NCBI GenBank assembly: GCA_022393335.1
Contig: JAJEKB010022013.1
Coordinates: 210,248-274,247, forward strand
DNA length: 64,000 nucleotides
Direction of reading: 5' to 3'
Source: Macrotrachela quadricornifera
Taxonomy: Eukaryota; Rotifera; Eurotatoria; Philodinida; Philodinidae
Made by a program: the position numbers and the translations under genes. This document shows positions 34,360 to 47,275 of this stretch, piece after piece. Numbering within the stretch: position 1 is the stretch's first letter; each line of letters begins with the position of its first letter. The notes beneath the pieces are model-generated. The model did no database searches. It saw nothing but the letters and a program-made list of their open reading frames with translations, and was not told the DNA's origin.

Positions 34360-36589
34360 GATAGATTATTGTGATATAAATGTCTAAACAATTAATTGAA
34401 TTTTTTTCCGGAGTGTTATTCTTTAATGTCTTAATATTCTATCTAAAATACTTAGCTACCAAGAAAAAAACAATATATGCTTGTTTTCAAGTGTTCTGAT
34501 TATTAAAAAAAGTGGCTTCTAGAAAAATTTATGTCGCACTTTATAAAAAGTGTTGGAGTCATAAAAAATTTGTTCTCTTTATTAAAAAAGAATGACAGAT
34601 GAGCAAACGGAAATCTAGCTCATAAATAATAGACAATACTATATTCTATCACAGTCTTGTCGATTATTTTGTGTTCTTCTCAGATTTATCAAAGAAAAAA
34701 AAAGATTATAAACTATTTTTATTATGAAAACTGTCAATGATAAATGTATTTGCTAATTTGTGTGATTTTTTTGTCACTGCTCGAAACATCAAAGTATCTG
34801 TGTTCTTGACTGAATCAGACACCAAAGCAGTTTTATATTCAAAGAAATTTTCTGCAAATGGAAGCTATTGTTCATCTGTTGGAATAATTTGGCGTAACCG
34901 ATAAACAATAGAGAAATATTTTCTAGAGCTTGGAATTCGAACAGATCAAAGAAAAATAAACATTTTTAACCTTCAACTGAGCAGCGACGTAAATCGAGAG
35001 ACTTGGAGAAAAATACGTATCCTCTCTTTGCCAATTTTGAGAAAAACTAGTCGTACACTTGCTTCAATTTGGTAGAAAACTGAATTCATAATTTGCTGCA
35101 GTTTGTAACTGTGTGAACTTTATTAACCTGAATTTAAAAAGGTTTTTTATAATACTGTCACAAAGTTAGAACTGAATATGTGACACGTGAGATGGCTAAA
35201 ATCTTCAAATGTAATTAGAATCTCTGCTACTTTTGGGTACAAAAGACGTTTGCTTTTTTTTTCAAAAACTCCGCACGATCTCGACAGTTGCTACTGTCGA
35301 AAAAGTTCATGCATCATCAAAACGTTTTTAGGAGTCAGCTTTAACATTTGCCTGCGAATTTGTGAACATGGATCAGAATTTGACTTTATTTCGGCCATTC
35401 GTTACACATTGATTAACTATTCAAGGTCTTTTGAACAGTTTTGTATTATGATTAGCATGAGTATATTTAAATAAAGTATCAATGGAGTCATATTAATTAA
35501 CTTTAGGAAGTATATTAGGAGCAACTATTTCACTCTTTAAAAAGCCAGATGAAAATATAAAATAAACGATGATTAAGAATATTTATATTTTCAGGTGATC
35601 AGCGTGGATTTTAATTTGACTAATCTAATAAGTTATCAAAATCTGAATGAAACAACTAATTCGAATTTATGTTTTGTCTAATAACCCTCTTGATAAAAAC
35701 CGATTCGAAATGAATTCATTTATTATCATCTTTGTATCTGTTTCGTTCATAATAAGTTTGGTTTTTATTGTATCAAATTTAATGAATCATATAATTATTT
35801 GCATGGATTTTTTTCAAAAATAATAATAAACAACAACAAAGCTAATCATGTTGCTTTCAGTCAGCGGTACAATACCTGACCGTATGTAGGAACGTGTATT
35901 TAAGAAAATGAAAAGTTAAAATATAGATAACAAAGAGAATTTTTATGATTGCATCTAGAGAATAGATCACTAATTTTTTTCGATTTGAATAGTAGAAACG
36001 GTTTCAAGTAAAAAGCAAGTAACATGTTTATATTGTGATTGAAATAGTCACAAAGGCACATTGTGCAGGATATCATCTTAGTAAAATGTTTAAACTGAAG
36101 TTTACAAAAAACAACATGAAAAAGTTCACAAACTTAAAAGTAGCACATTACTTATTACTAATAATCGGTAATGAAAGTAATAAACACGAAAACAAAAGGT
36201 AGTAAGGATATTAATCAAGTAATATACATATACGTAACTGATTTATGGCTATCAAAGGACGACTTCTATACCTTCTGAATGGTTATCAAGGCGTGATCCT
36301 TATTAACTTTCTAGAAACATTGAGAAATGACACCGATAATTGTATAAATCCTATAAGGACTGCTCCTCAATAATATTTACGTATTTAGAGGAATTACTTC
36401 TATATAGTCCTCGTGAGTAATCCTTAGAAAATTAGAGAACATATTCTGAAACAATTGTTAAATAATAATTCTTTCACTTATTTAACATATTTTTTTCTAT
36501 ATTATTACAATCTAATAATACAATTAATAATCACGGGACAATATCAATTATTACACAAGTGTTTATTTAAACATTAAATTTTTTATAAT
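34360..36589. other. Spacer between the two receptor genes
   Basis: About 2.2 kb without a supportable gene. A 95-codon frame at 35187-35474 (+) is not recognised. The promoter of copy 1 and the 3' UTR of copy 2 should lie here. Confidence 0.4.
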
Positions 36590-37546
36590 TTATGTAGTAG
36601 GAACAACACTTCTTGGTCGTTGTAAATGTAACATCTTTATTTTGTTCCGAAGTTCAGGTAGAGATAAAACACATGCAAAAGGTAATAAAAGTTCCATTAT
36701 ATAATTGAAAAATATTAAATATTTCATAAAAGTAGCACCTATATCCATTGGTAAACCACATAGATACAAAAAATTCATTAATGCCAATGGAAAAGCAAAT
36801 ATAAGATATAGAGTTGAGATAAATAATAATTGAATTGTCATTTTTCGATACTTTCGCCAATTAATTGGTTGATTTAAACGTTGTTTTTGATATAGAATCC
36901 GTACAAGTAAAGCAATACTGAATACAACAATTATTATATGCGGTAATATTAGATGAACTGTTAGATTCCACAGATATAACGCAGAATTTTCAGTATAACA
37001 AAATGTAACACAAAGTACTTCAGAATCATTGAATAAATTTTCACAAGATGGAAAAAAAATGATAACAATAAAGAAGATAACACAATATATTATAAGTATT
37101 ATCAAAGGAAGAAAATGAATAAAGAAACATTTTTTTTTAGTTGATACCCAATGACTATGAAAGATCAGAATATGTCTCTCTATTGTAGCCCATGCAAAAA
37201 CTATCGTTTGAGTACAATACAGTCCCCAGTCAATGAATGACCAAATAGTACAAAAGGTTGTTGATCTGTGCCATATACCATCATGATCATAGTAATAAAG
37301 CATCCATGGAAATATTGTTACCTCAGAAATTAAGCTAAGAGTAATTACTACAATAATAGAGTGATTATTAAGTGCATTACGTAGAGTTCGATTGAAGAGA
37401 ACATAATAAAAGAAAAACAATGAACAAATAATTGATGGAATGAGAAGAATAAGATAGATCCAAAACATGAATGCATTTGATACCACTGGATCGAAGTAAG
37501 TTGTTAATATGGTGTTATTATTGTAAATATCATTTTCGTTAGACAT
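36590..37546 (-). CDS. Rhodopsin-like (class A) orphan 7TM receptor, copy 2
   Basis: 318 aa, single exon. It aligns with copy 1 over its whole length: RFWIYLILLIPSIICSLF versus MFWIYLILLIPSIICSLF in TM1, WATIERHILIFHSHWVST after TM3, FPSCEN in loop 2, IIVVFSIALLVRI in TM5, FAFPLALMNFLYLCG in TM6, and LPFACVLSLPELRNK in TM7. As in copy 1, DRY is ERH and NPxxY is missing, so the pair shares the same departures from typical rhodopsin-like receptors. Helices are better conserved than the N-terminus and loops, as expected of duplicated receptors under selection. Ligand unknown; a peptide or chemosensory role is possible but not shown. Confidence 0.82.
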   Translation of the reverse strand: MSNENDIYNNNTILTTYFDPVVSNAFMFWIYLILLIPSIICSLFFFYYVLFNRTLRNALNNHSIIVVITLSLISEVTIFPWMLYYYDHDGIWHRSTTFCTIWSFIDWGLYCTQTIVFAWATIERHILIFHSHWVSTKKKCFFIHFLPLIILIIYCVIFFIVIIFFPSCENLFNDSEVLCVTFCYTENSALYLWNLTVHLILPHIIIVVFSIALLVRILYQKQRLNQPINWRKYRKMTIQLLFISTLYLIFAFPLALMNFLYLCGLPMDIGATFMKYLIFFNYIMELLLPFACVLSLPELRNKIKMLHLQRPRSVVPTT

Positions 37547-40500
37547 TGAAAAGGTGACGAAAATACTTGAATATATATGAGATTAAAAAGGAAATAAAAA
37601 TTTTTTCACTTATAATTTTAACTATATAATCTTTTTGAATAATTACAATATGATGAATTTATTTTTAAAGTCTTTTTTTCGGTAGAATATATTTACGAAT
37701 GAAATTTGGTATGGTATTCAAAGAAGATATTTATCATGATAATATGTATATTTATTTTCTGGATAAAATAAAAATGTCAAATAATTCTACATTCAATAAA
37801 TAATCTATACCTGTAGCAAATATTTGAAGTTTGAATCTTTTAAAAAAAATTAAACGCTACTTTTATGCTTGTTCTCAAATATATAAAATAATTTTTTATA
37901 AGTGCAACAAAGAATAGAATAGAAAAAAAGGTATGATTTGAATATTTTAAGTTTCAATTAAGAAAATTGAATATGGTAAAATGTAATTTAGGAAAATAAT
38001 AAAATAAAATGAAAGTCTATCTAATTAATCTTTAGTACGCATATCAATAGAGTTTATTTAGTTCGTTCAGTTATTCTAATCTACACATTGTAAATAATTC
38101 GCTTTCATAGAAAAATCATAATCTGTTAAGTATTAGTCTATTCATTAGATCTATACAGTGTTGCTAAAAATAAATGATGTATAAAAGTCTGACTTATAAG
38201 TCTTCACAAGTCATGCTTCTATGAATGATGCTCAGCTGCAACAAAAAAAATATTATTTAATCTTTTTTAAAAGGTTTTTCCTCTGCAACAACATCTATAA
38301 TTTATTACTTTTATAAACAAGGAAATGGCGTTATAGAAATTCTGGTTGGTTAACAACTGGCAGATCAGACACATTTGTTGTCAAGTTATTATTTCTAAAT
38401 ATATCGGTGAAAAATTCTATAGGTTATAAGTTAGGTCAGAAGTCACTCGTAGATGGTCTAGACCATGTCATGAGCATTTTAATGTAAGAAAGAATATATA
38501 TACTTTTTTTAATATTATGATTAGTAAAGAATTTAATTGCTAAAGGAGTTTATATGATATTTGGAATATTAGAAGTCTCTAAAACAATATCAAGATTTTT
38601 ATGTTTATTATGAAATATTGTCCATCCTAGACATAAGGATATAGCCAAGATTTCTATAACTGTGAAAAAAATAAAAGAGCTTGTTGGATGTAGAAAAATC
38701 TCTAGTTACTTTATAAACAGTTTCTAATTATTTACTTAGAATAAAATACTCTATAAACCTAAATTCAACCTTTATTCAATAGTGGAATTCAAAAACAAAT
38801 ATCTGTTCACAATGAAACGAAAATAGAACTAATAGAAGTAGTTTATAAATGAAGACTTAGTATTTAAGGATGTGAGTGTTCATGCAAGTCTTTCTATAGA
38901 CTTTGGCAGTTCCAATCATTTTTCCGGAACTAAAATCACGATTCTGGTTATTAAAAATGAGAAAAACAAACATGCAACTAAAATTGTTAAATTATCAATT
39001 AAATTATGCATCTATCTCATAATTTAACAGTTCCAGTATAATTTTTAAGACAATTTGGATTTCAAAAAATTTAAAAAAACCTCTGTTTTGAGGTTTTTTT
39101 TTGGAATAATCGAAAGCAATCTTGTTGATAGTGGGATCTACATTTATAAGATATTAATTTACTGAGCATTAAATTTATTCTTTTTAATAGATTGAACAAA
39201 AACAACGTAATTTAAACATTCCACCTAAACAATAAATACAAAGGTATAAAAAATATAGAACTTATATGTATTTATGGATATGTCATAATTCACTTTAAAT
39301 ATGTCTTACAATCAAACACAAAGAGAATGATTTTTAGTAACTACAATCACTACTTTAAACGATTAGATGAGATACGAAGAAGTTTTTCGTACAAGCATGT
39401 CTATTTTATATACATAAATAGCTTATACATCATGATTAGTGATTTGAGAGAATGGTATCAAGCTTTGCAGAGGCCTCTCAAAAATAAAAATATGTGGCAA
39501 CCGTTTATTCTAAAAAAATACTTTCTAAAGGATTTAAAAAACACTATAACACTACATCAAATTATCAGGCAATTTCCATATAAGTACAAGTTCAAATTGT
39601 TCAATAGTTAAAACATATTGAACCGAAAAGTTGAAATTCAGTGATGAATTATGTTCGATTTACTGACGGATACTTATTAATACATATATAACAACAATTC
39701 TAAGACAAATATAAAATAGAAAACTTAAAAAAGAAAAATAGTTGATTATTGCTTTTTTTTCTTCATTGTCATACGATGCATCTGAACAATAATGATAAAC
39801 AGAAATATTTCTTTTAATCATCAGAGTGTATTTATTTTTCTGTATTTCAGTTATTGATTTTAATAAATCTTGCTTAACATAAGGAAACATCTGAATTATA
39901 AAAATAGAAGAATCTTTCATTTATATGTAATATTTCAATTAGATGTTTACAAAGAAACATATTATAACTCATACACATAGAAAGCACAGCTACAATAATA
40001 CATCTTTTAATTATTATCTATACTTTCTTTACATACATACCTGTTTCCGCTTTTCAGAAAATTGTTGTGTAACAGTATATACTTGACACTCAAGGTATTA
40101 TAATAGTGTTTAAACACTAAAGTTTTATCTGTATCAATTTTCCATAAGGTATCAATTTTATTTTTAGTTTAAAGTACATTTTCTGATGCATATCACAATG
40201 ATAACTACATATCCATCTACACAAATGGTATACCTTTGTATGATAATAGACACAGTATTATTAAAAAAGATTATAATGAGAAGTTTTTGTGAGGATTTCT
40301 ACAAATACAAAACGACATCTGAATGTATTGAATAACAACAATATGAAAACTCTTTGGAACTCAATCAATACAGCAATAGCTTTTCTATTGACATATATGT
40401 TATTCATCTCAATTCAATTACTCACTTGCATTTCTCTTTGATGAGACTTCATAAAATCAAATAGAGTAAAATAAAAACAATCAACAATTCATATTTTCTT

Positions 40501-41744
40501 TTATCAAGAAATGGTATACAGCTAACTTGATCTCTAACAAGAAATGTAAACATGAATGAACACATCTATTTGAGTTATATTTATACAATTACTAAGATAA
40601 TTCAATTAGGTTGCATGTAACATATATCACTTTGTAGGTAAAATCAGCGAAACAAATAAATAATATATTTGCACCAGTGAAATTTGCCGATTAAAAATTT
40701 TATAGATAACGTATTTATCGAATTTTTATTTAATTATTTATTTAATGGGATAGTATATTATTCACTATGAAATGGTATCAAACAAAAATTATTTATTATT
40801 TCTTTGTTTTATTCTTGTAGTCTCACTCAGATTGTTTCATACAAATTTTGTTACTGAGAAATAATGATATTCACTCAAAAAAAACTTTTTCAATTAGTTT
40901 TCTCACTATTATCATGAGTACGAAAAATCTATCAACTTTTACTATCTCATTAATAAAAGCATTTTTTTCATTTTATATTTTTTGATTAAAAATAATTATA
41001 CAGTAAAATCAGGTACAGATTATAAAACTTTTTCTTTCTCAATTTTTTTCAATTGCATCTCTCATTTCATATATCAATATTGTTTTTGTCGTTATGCGTT
41101 CTCCATTTATAACTTCTACCAATGTATTTCTTAAACTATAATCTAATGGACATACATCAGACGAATTGGATGATTAATGATACTTCGGGATGAGTATAGA
41201 AAAATGATCAATACACTATTATTTACTCAGGTGATGTGTGTAACTATTTAAGAGCTATTAGCGGTATAGTAGTATGACGGTCTTCTTTGAAATATAAATA
41301 TTAGAAACATCGAGTAATTTTAAGTGACAGAGAAACGATGGAACATGAAAATAGTATTTCAGATCGAAAAGTCTCTGGACGTTTTTCAATGATTTATGGC
41401 TGTTTTCTACTGGAAGGAATGAGAGTTTGACTGAAAATTATCGGAAACAATCCAGAGACTTTCTTCGCCAGAATATTTCTTTCGTGTTCGATCGATTTCC
41501 GATGTGTTCTACCTGTATACTAATTGATAAATCTCATCGAGTTCCATCTAGCACAAACATTTTCTCAATTGGCATACCTCCCTTAACGGATATTTGGTCT
41601 AAATATTTCGTTTTTTATAAAAAAAAATCGCGGTTCAAAAATAGTCTCTTTTGTATTTTAAGCAGTTTTTCGCGATAGAATTTTTCATAAGATATGCATT
41701 ATACAGTATATTTGATGCTTTATCTATTTTCGTATAAGGAAATA
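37547..41744. other. Gene-poor 4-kb stretch
   Basis: Mostly AT-rich sequence with short frames (39327-39611 +, 39660-39920 -, 41427-41678 +) that I do not recognise. An inverted pair GAAAAGTCTCTGGA / TCCAGAGACTTTC spans about 41365-41464. No gene can be supported. Confidence 0.35.
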
Positions 41745-41990
41745 AAAAAATTTTGAGATTTTTAGAAACGAGGCACCGTGAAAATCTCTACAAAAAAAAA
41801 ATTTGCACTAAAACCTTAATTATAAAACAAAATAGTCTTTGAAATATTTTTTTATCATGTTCAATAAGATTGGAAGTAAGAATATATTATAGGTTATTCA
41901 TTTGGAGTGTAGATTGAGCCATCAGAGCCAGTCAATAAAGATTTAGTCAAACATCTTTTATAGAGATCTTCACGACGCAATTTTTAAAAA
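41745..41990. repeat. Copy of the GTAGAG-TTCAC-GCATCTT repeat family
   Basis: Inward-facing motif pair GGCACCGTGAAAATCTCTAC (41773-41792 region, minus) and TATAGAGATCTTCACGACGC (plus, 41959-41980), about 188 bp apart, with TAGTCTTTGAAATATTTTTT and TTCAATAAGATTGGAAG between. Spacing and inner block match the copy at 11.2 kb. Confidence 0.6.
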
Positions 41991-42867
41991 ACTCAACGCT
42001 GTATGATTTATCTAACGTGGAAATATATCCAAGTGTCAAGTACCTTTTGGATCGAGTATATGCTCAAATGATAGACCTCGAGGAATCTGAAGTAGTGTGA
42101 TTCTCTATATTGTGGTAGTATCATTTTCGAATAAAAAGACGAGTGAATATTTTTTGAGTAACTTCTGATACATACAAGATAGAAAACTTTGGTTTTCAAT
42201 GTTGGAAAAAGAAGGCGAAGACGTATCAAAACATGTGTAATAGTTTTCCTGAAACCTTTTCTGAAGATTTTTTTAAATCAATTTCATAAAAAATCGCTGG
42301 AAAATGGTTTCTTATAAAATCCGGAAAAAATCTACAGGTGATTAATTTCACAGGAGTTACCAGAAAAATTGGCTTAGATTTTCAAGTAAAATACGTTTAA
42401 CTTCCAAAAACTTATATTACAAACTCTAAACTTTCTGTAGCCTTTTATATATTCTCAAGAGTATGCATCAAAACTATTCAAGAAATATCCATTCATCTTT
42501 TTTTTTTGAGAAAGAGCATTTTCACAGCACAAAAGCGATTTGACATCTGGATATATTCTCTCATCAATCGAGATATATACAAGATAAAATATATTCTAAA
42601 TATTTTGGCACGCCCAGTGTAGATTGACGTCACATAATAAATAAAAATAAGAAAAAACGAAAAGAAAAAGAACAAAAATGATGCATATATATAATTGCGC
42701 ATATTATCTACATGAATACATTATATAAATTGGCGTCATAATTTTATTTTACGAAAGTCATACATTTCTTTTTTCTGAATACTATTTATATTTATATATA
42801 CATCTATAAATATTACAATAATCGTAAAATTTTTAATTTTAGAAGAATATTATTAAATAATACTAGG
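41991..42867. promoter_or_regulatory. Intergenic and promoter side of the Cys-rich peptide gene
   Basis: No gene. TATAAA at 42724-42729 lies about 140 bp before the ATG at 42868 and is a plausible but unproven TATA box. A frame at 42008-42229 (-) is not recognised. Confidence 0.35.
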
Positions 42868-43122
42868 ATGAATCGTTGTCATTATTGGTTAGTTTTTATG
42901 ATATTACTCGTTATCACAAATAATCTTGCTATGGTCGATGGAGAATCTGCAGCTGCCGGTTGCAAATGTTCAAATGGCCAATGTATTCCGGGAAGCAACA
43001 ATACAAAATATAACAAAAACTGTTTACGTTGCACTACTCATTCTGATTGCTGCCTTCCTTGCTGTCCTCCTGTCTTAAAACCCAATCAGCCACCCTGTTG
43101 TGATTGTGGCTTCAGAGGCTGA
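42868..43122 (+). CDS. Small secreted cysteine-rich peptide
   Basis: 84 aa. Residues 1-~25 form a clear signal peptide (basic NRCH start, hydrophobic LVFMILLVITNNLAMV, likely cleavage after GES or DGE). The mature part is ~58 residues with 14 cysteines: C-x-C-x4-C early, then C-x2-C, C-x5-CC-x2-CC, a proline-rich PPVLKPNQPP and a final CC-x-C before GFRG. Such density predicts several disulphides and extracellular stability. I do not recognise the family; the spacing does not fit defensin, EGF or Kunitz patterns that I know. Possible roles are a defence peptide, protease inhibitor or structural protein; none is shown. No intron is evident. Single gene, no operon context. Confidence 0.7.
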   Translation: MNRCHYWLVFMILLVITNNLAMVDGESAAAGCKCSNGQCIPGSNNTKYNKNCLRCTTHSDCCLPCCPPVLKPNQPPCCDCGFRG

Positions 43123-45171
43123 AAGAATACGTTTTTTAAATAGAAACTGCATATGCATCTTCATATTTCAATATAATTCATATCATAACTAATATATGCT
43201 CTTATATGTGTTAGCTATAAAGTTAGATTTTTAATGAATAATAATACTTAAAAAGACAAATCTATAATCAATGAAAGCACTCCCAGAGAGATCTAGAGAT
43301 GAATAACGTCGTAGTTTTCCTGTAAGTATGAAAGCTTCTGTTCTCATCAGGCGATAAGTGCTATTTTCGTTCCAATGCCGGATATGATGATTTGATGAAG
43401 CGAGTAAAACAAAATATCTTCGAAGTTTCTTGCCAAAACTTAATTAAACCAATTATCAACGAAAAAAAAATTTCAAACGTTGAATTTTATTTTTATTCTT
43501 TGTATCTGTGAATCGCGAAAGAAACTTGAAAATCATGATTGTAATTAAATCAATCTGAACAGAGAAAACAAATGTCACTATACATATTCAAAAAAGATTC
43601 TGATTACAAAGCAATAGGAAAAAGTTCTAAATGACGACCAATAAGATTTTAGATGATTTACACTACACAGAACATCAACAATATGGTCACATGTCTAGCA
43701 ACGTAATCAAATCTTAAAATATCTCACGTCATTGATGATTGCTTTCATATTATTTTGCATTGAGTTGCATGAATGATTCATAGACATCTTTTGTGATACT
43801 AAACGTTGACAGTTTACACTCATTATGTATTTATTTTCTCTCAACCTTTCTTTTTAAATAGTATTCGTTTTTTATTATGTTTGCAGTACACAAAAGCAGG
43901 AAGAGAATATATAATATATGCATAATGAATATATAATCGGTCAAAATTTAATATCATAAACGATAGCTATGAACCATCCATGTGACTGTAATAGGAAATA
44001 ATAGAATGACAATCGTTAATGATGCAAGATATTGCAAAACTTACCAACTTGTCAGAGATGCGACTTTATTATGGGATTTCTTCGAAATATAAACAATTTC
44101 AACTGATTAAGTTTAAGAACAAAGTTGTCAATTATAGAAATAGGGAATAAATTTAGTGCTTTCTAACTTTTTTTTAAAATTAAGATTATACATATTGAGA
44201 TAAAAATTAATATAGCTATCTCTAAAATTAATCGAATATCCATAAATACTGTTTCTAACAAACGCATCATGCCAATTTTGTTAGTAGAAAATGCATTTTT
44301 ATCATGAGTTTGAACAATAAATTTCAGTATAATACTAAATATGCAATAATGTTAGAATCTTTATTTCACAATATAAAATTAATAAGCACAGAAGTTTTTA
44401 TTAATTATATAGTTTGATGAAGTTAGTATGATAATCCTAATTTTACTAGAGTTTTCAGGTATATCGACATATCGTCCGTATTTGTTTGTAGTAATGTTGA
44501 TGTTGTAGTTAATATCTAATTGAACCTTAACATATTTAATCAAATAATAATATGTAAAAATACAAGAATTTTTATTTTAATTCTTTGAGTTCTGACCTGA
44601 TTGGAAACAATATTTTGAGAAAAGTGCTAAAGAAGTTTTGGAGATAGATTTTTGCAGTCAAATCTTAGAAAAAACATTCTAACATAGTATATTTCGAATA
44701 TATTTCAATGGACTTTTTTAAAGTGCTTAACGGATGAATAAGCTAACATGTTATATGCAATGCTGCTGTAAGGAACAACAAACAATTTTTTGAGAACTGA
44801 AAAACCACAAAAATTTTTTTGGAAAATAGGGTAATAAGATGAACATTTTTTACTATAAGTCTATTGAAACCTAGCCATTTTTTAAGAAAATGTATATATT
44901 CTGAAAGAGAAAATGTCGGCACATCTTCCTATGCTATAAACTCAATATTGATTTCGAAAAATCGATTTTTCCTAGGTGGAGGACGCTTAAATGGCACTGG
45001 CGCTATGGAGGACATCACTGTGGTTACTAAAATTGACCTAGTCTTTTACGTGAATATCAAACCATTTTTTTATACGCTACATATTGAATAACTTATAATA
45101 AATGACAGAACTTCGAATTTTATATTTTGATCCTTAAAAACATTTTATGAAAATAAAAACAAAATATATCA
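43123..45171. other. Intergenic, no gene seen
   Basis: AT-rich; the only longer frame (44864-45091 +) has no recognisable content. Confidence 0.4.
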
Positions 45172-45384
45172 AAAGATGCAGCGTGAAAACTTTTACAATC
45201 CACAATATAAAACTTATGCTGATTGTCTATTTTTTCTTTCGAAATAAACAGTATTCTAAGTGACCAACTCTCAATACTCCAATAGGCAGTTCAGAGAATT
45301 TCTATCTTACTTTCAAAATAAAAAAACATAATTAAAATAAAACTGTTATTTGTAAATTGTAGAATTTTTCACGCTGCATCTTGC
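45172..45384. repeat. Copy of the GTAGAG-TTCAC-GCATCTT repeat family
   Basis: AAAGATGCAGCGTGAAAAC (minus orientation) and GTAGAATTTTTCACGCTGC (plus) face each other about 185 bp apart, the same spacing as the copies near 11.2 and 41.8 kb. ATACTCCAATAGG in between echoes the inner block. Confidence 0.55.
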
Positions 45385-45535
45385 CACATGCTTATTTTTT
45401 TAAAAAGAAAATGTATTGGGTGATAACAAAATGAGATACGAAAAAAAGAATGTCTTCGTTTATTTAGAATTTTTGTATTCTAGAAGATTTCTCTCTCATA
45501 ATTTTGTTTTTTCTTAATAGCAAAAGTTGCACATA

Positions 45536-46812
45536 ACGAGTGTCCCAGAATAAATTAGACGATGTATATTTTAAATATTTCTCATATATTTTTCGATAGA
45601 TTGAAACATATTTTTTTATTAAAAGATGGAAGTTGAAACTCTCTACAAAACCGTATATCACTGAGATCAAAGATTGTTTTAGTCATATTTGAAAAAATAT
45701 GAAAAGTAAAGATATACAAAAAAGTTGTAAAAACTAAATATGAAAATGGTGATGGTCCGACAAAAATTTATCGTGATTTGGTCGGAGTGGTTTCATTACA
45801 AACGATCAAACTATGGATTAAAGTGATCAATAACACCGGTTCTATAAATTTATCATTACCCCCTGAGCGTCCACGGTCGGCTTGCACAAAAGTCAATATC
45901 TTGAAGGCAAAACAGTGCCTGGATTAGAAGAAGCGGGTGTCAACGAGAAGATTTGCTGCTAAAATCAATATTTCAAAAAGCAGCATACGCCGTATCTTCC
46001 GTGAAGATCTCAGCTGCTTTCCATACAAAAAAATCAAACAGTCAAGATTGACGAATCTTCAAAACAAGAACGAGGTTAAATTTGCAAATTGAATGTTGAA
46101 AAACTACACCAAAAATAGCTTGTTTTAGATGAAAGGTATTTTAATTTTGATTGGATATGGGCTGTGAGCAGGGAAGAGACCAATAAGAGAGGTGCTATAC
46201 ATGAAAAAACAAAATTTCCTGTGAATGTGATGGTGTGGATGGGAGTGTGTGGGGAAGAGCTGTCGGTACTGGTGATTTTTGAAGATGGGACAATGGATGC
46301 TCAATAGTACATTGATGAAGTTCTTTCAATAGCTCTGAAATGTGGTAACAAAATGTTAGGAAACAATTGGACCTATGAACAAGATGGTGCTAAACCTCAC
46401 ACACATCGTCTTAGTCAAAAATGGTATGCTGATCATTTTCCTGCATTCATCTCCAAAGATCGTTGGCCTCCAAATTCATCTGATTCATGTCCGTTTGATT
46501 ATAGTTTATCGAATGAATTAGGTGGAGCTATGAACTAGAAGCACATAAAAACAAAGGCAACGTTGATAGAAGAAATAAAATGTTCCGTCAAAAGAATTGA
46601 AAACGAAAAAAAATTAAATTCCGTTCGTGATTTTACCGTACGATTTCGTTTAATCAAAAAAAATGGAGAAGAGTATATTCGTTAAATAAAATACATCCTC
46701 GTATGCAGAATTTCAAGATCTATCTGTTGATAAAATAAAATAATTCAATCAAAGGATAATAGAAGAGAAATATCAGAAATACGAAGAGTCTAATTTATTT
46801 TGGGACATCCGT
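45536..46812 (+). mobile_element. mariner-like DNA transposon (decayed)
   Basis: Left end ACGAGTGTCCCAGAATAAAT and, read inward from the right, ACGGATGTCCCAAAATAAAT are matching inverted repeats that stay similar for about 60 bp and weakly for ~120 bp. TA flanks both sides (45534-45535; 46813-46814), the Tc1/mariner target. Length 1277 bp, normal for the superfamily. It encloses a broken transposase gene. Confidence 0.85.
45699..46685 (+). pseudogene. mariner-family transposase, inactivated
   Basis: The N-terminal part reads GDGPTKIYRDLVGVVSLQTIKLWI (an HTH region) and ends in a TAG near 45926. Further on, KSSIRRIFREDLSC survives, then two more stops and a frame change. The catalytic domain is recognisable: LDERYFNFDW (first Asp), VNVMVWMGVCGEELSVLVIF, YEQDGAKPHTH (second Asp), and RWPPNSSDSCPFDYSL, where families have PPNSPDLNPxD(Y/E) (third acidic residue). 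At least four in-frame stops and one frameshift make it non-functional. Confidence 0.85.
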
Positions 46813-46835
46813 TATAATATAAACTGCTCTTGCAA

Positions 46836-47275
46836 AATGTAGGGTTTTTCACGCTGCATCTTGTAGCGTATTTTGTTTCTTTCTACATAAAATGTATCAG
46901 GCGATAAATAAGAAAAAATCATATTCGTTGCATACGAAAAAAAATACTTTTTGCAACGTCGAATTTTGATCGTTCAGAATTTTGTCAATTTTTACAATGA
47001 ACAGATGCGACTGTACAATATGTTGTCTTTTGTAATTAGTAGTTTTTCACGCTGCATTTTATGAAATGTTTTGCCTTTTTTTTAATAGAGGGCATCAGCC
47101 AAATTCAACGATGAAATAAGAAGTGAACGGATTCATTTTATATCAAAACTGTTTTCACCGTTTCGAAATTTGATTGCTGGGAGCTTTGTTGACTTTCTAA
47201 CATAGAAAATGCAATTGTAAAATTAGTTGTTCTATGTAAATTCTACAGCTTTTGACGCTGTATCTTCTGATGTAT
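46836..47275 (+). repeat. Three same-strand copies of the TTCACGCTGCATCTT repeat
   Basis: TGTAGGGTTTTTCACGCTGC (46838), AGTAGTTTTTCACGCTGC (47038) and CTACAGCTTTTGACGCTG (47244) are about 200 bp apart on the plus strand. Each is followed by a T-rich run and ATGTAT/GGCATC..GGCGAT-like text, as after the copy at 45357. They appear to be repeat units of ~200 bp next to the mariner-like element. Confidence 0.5.
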
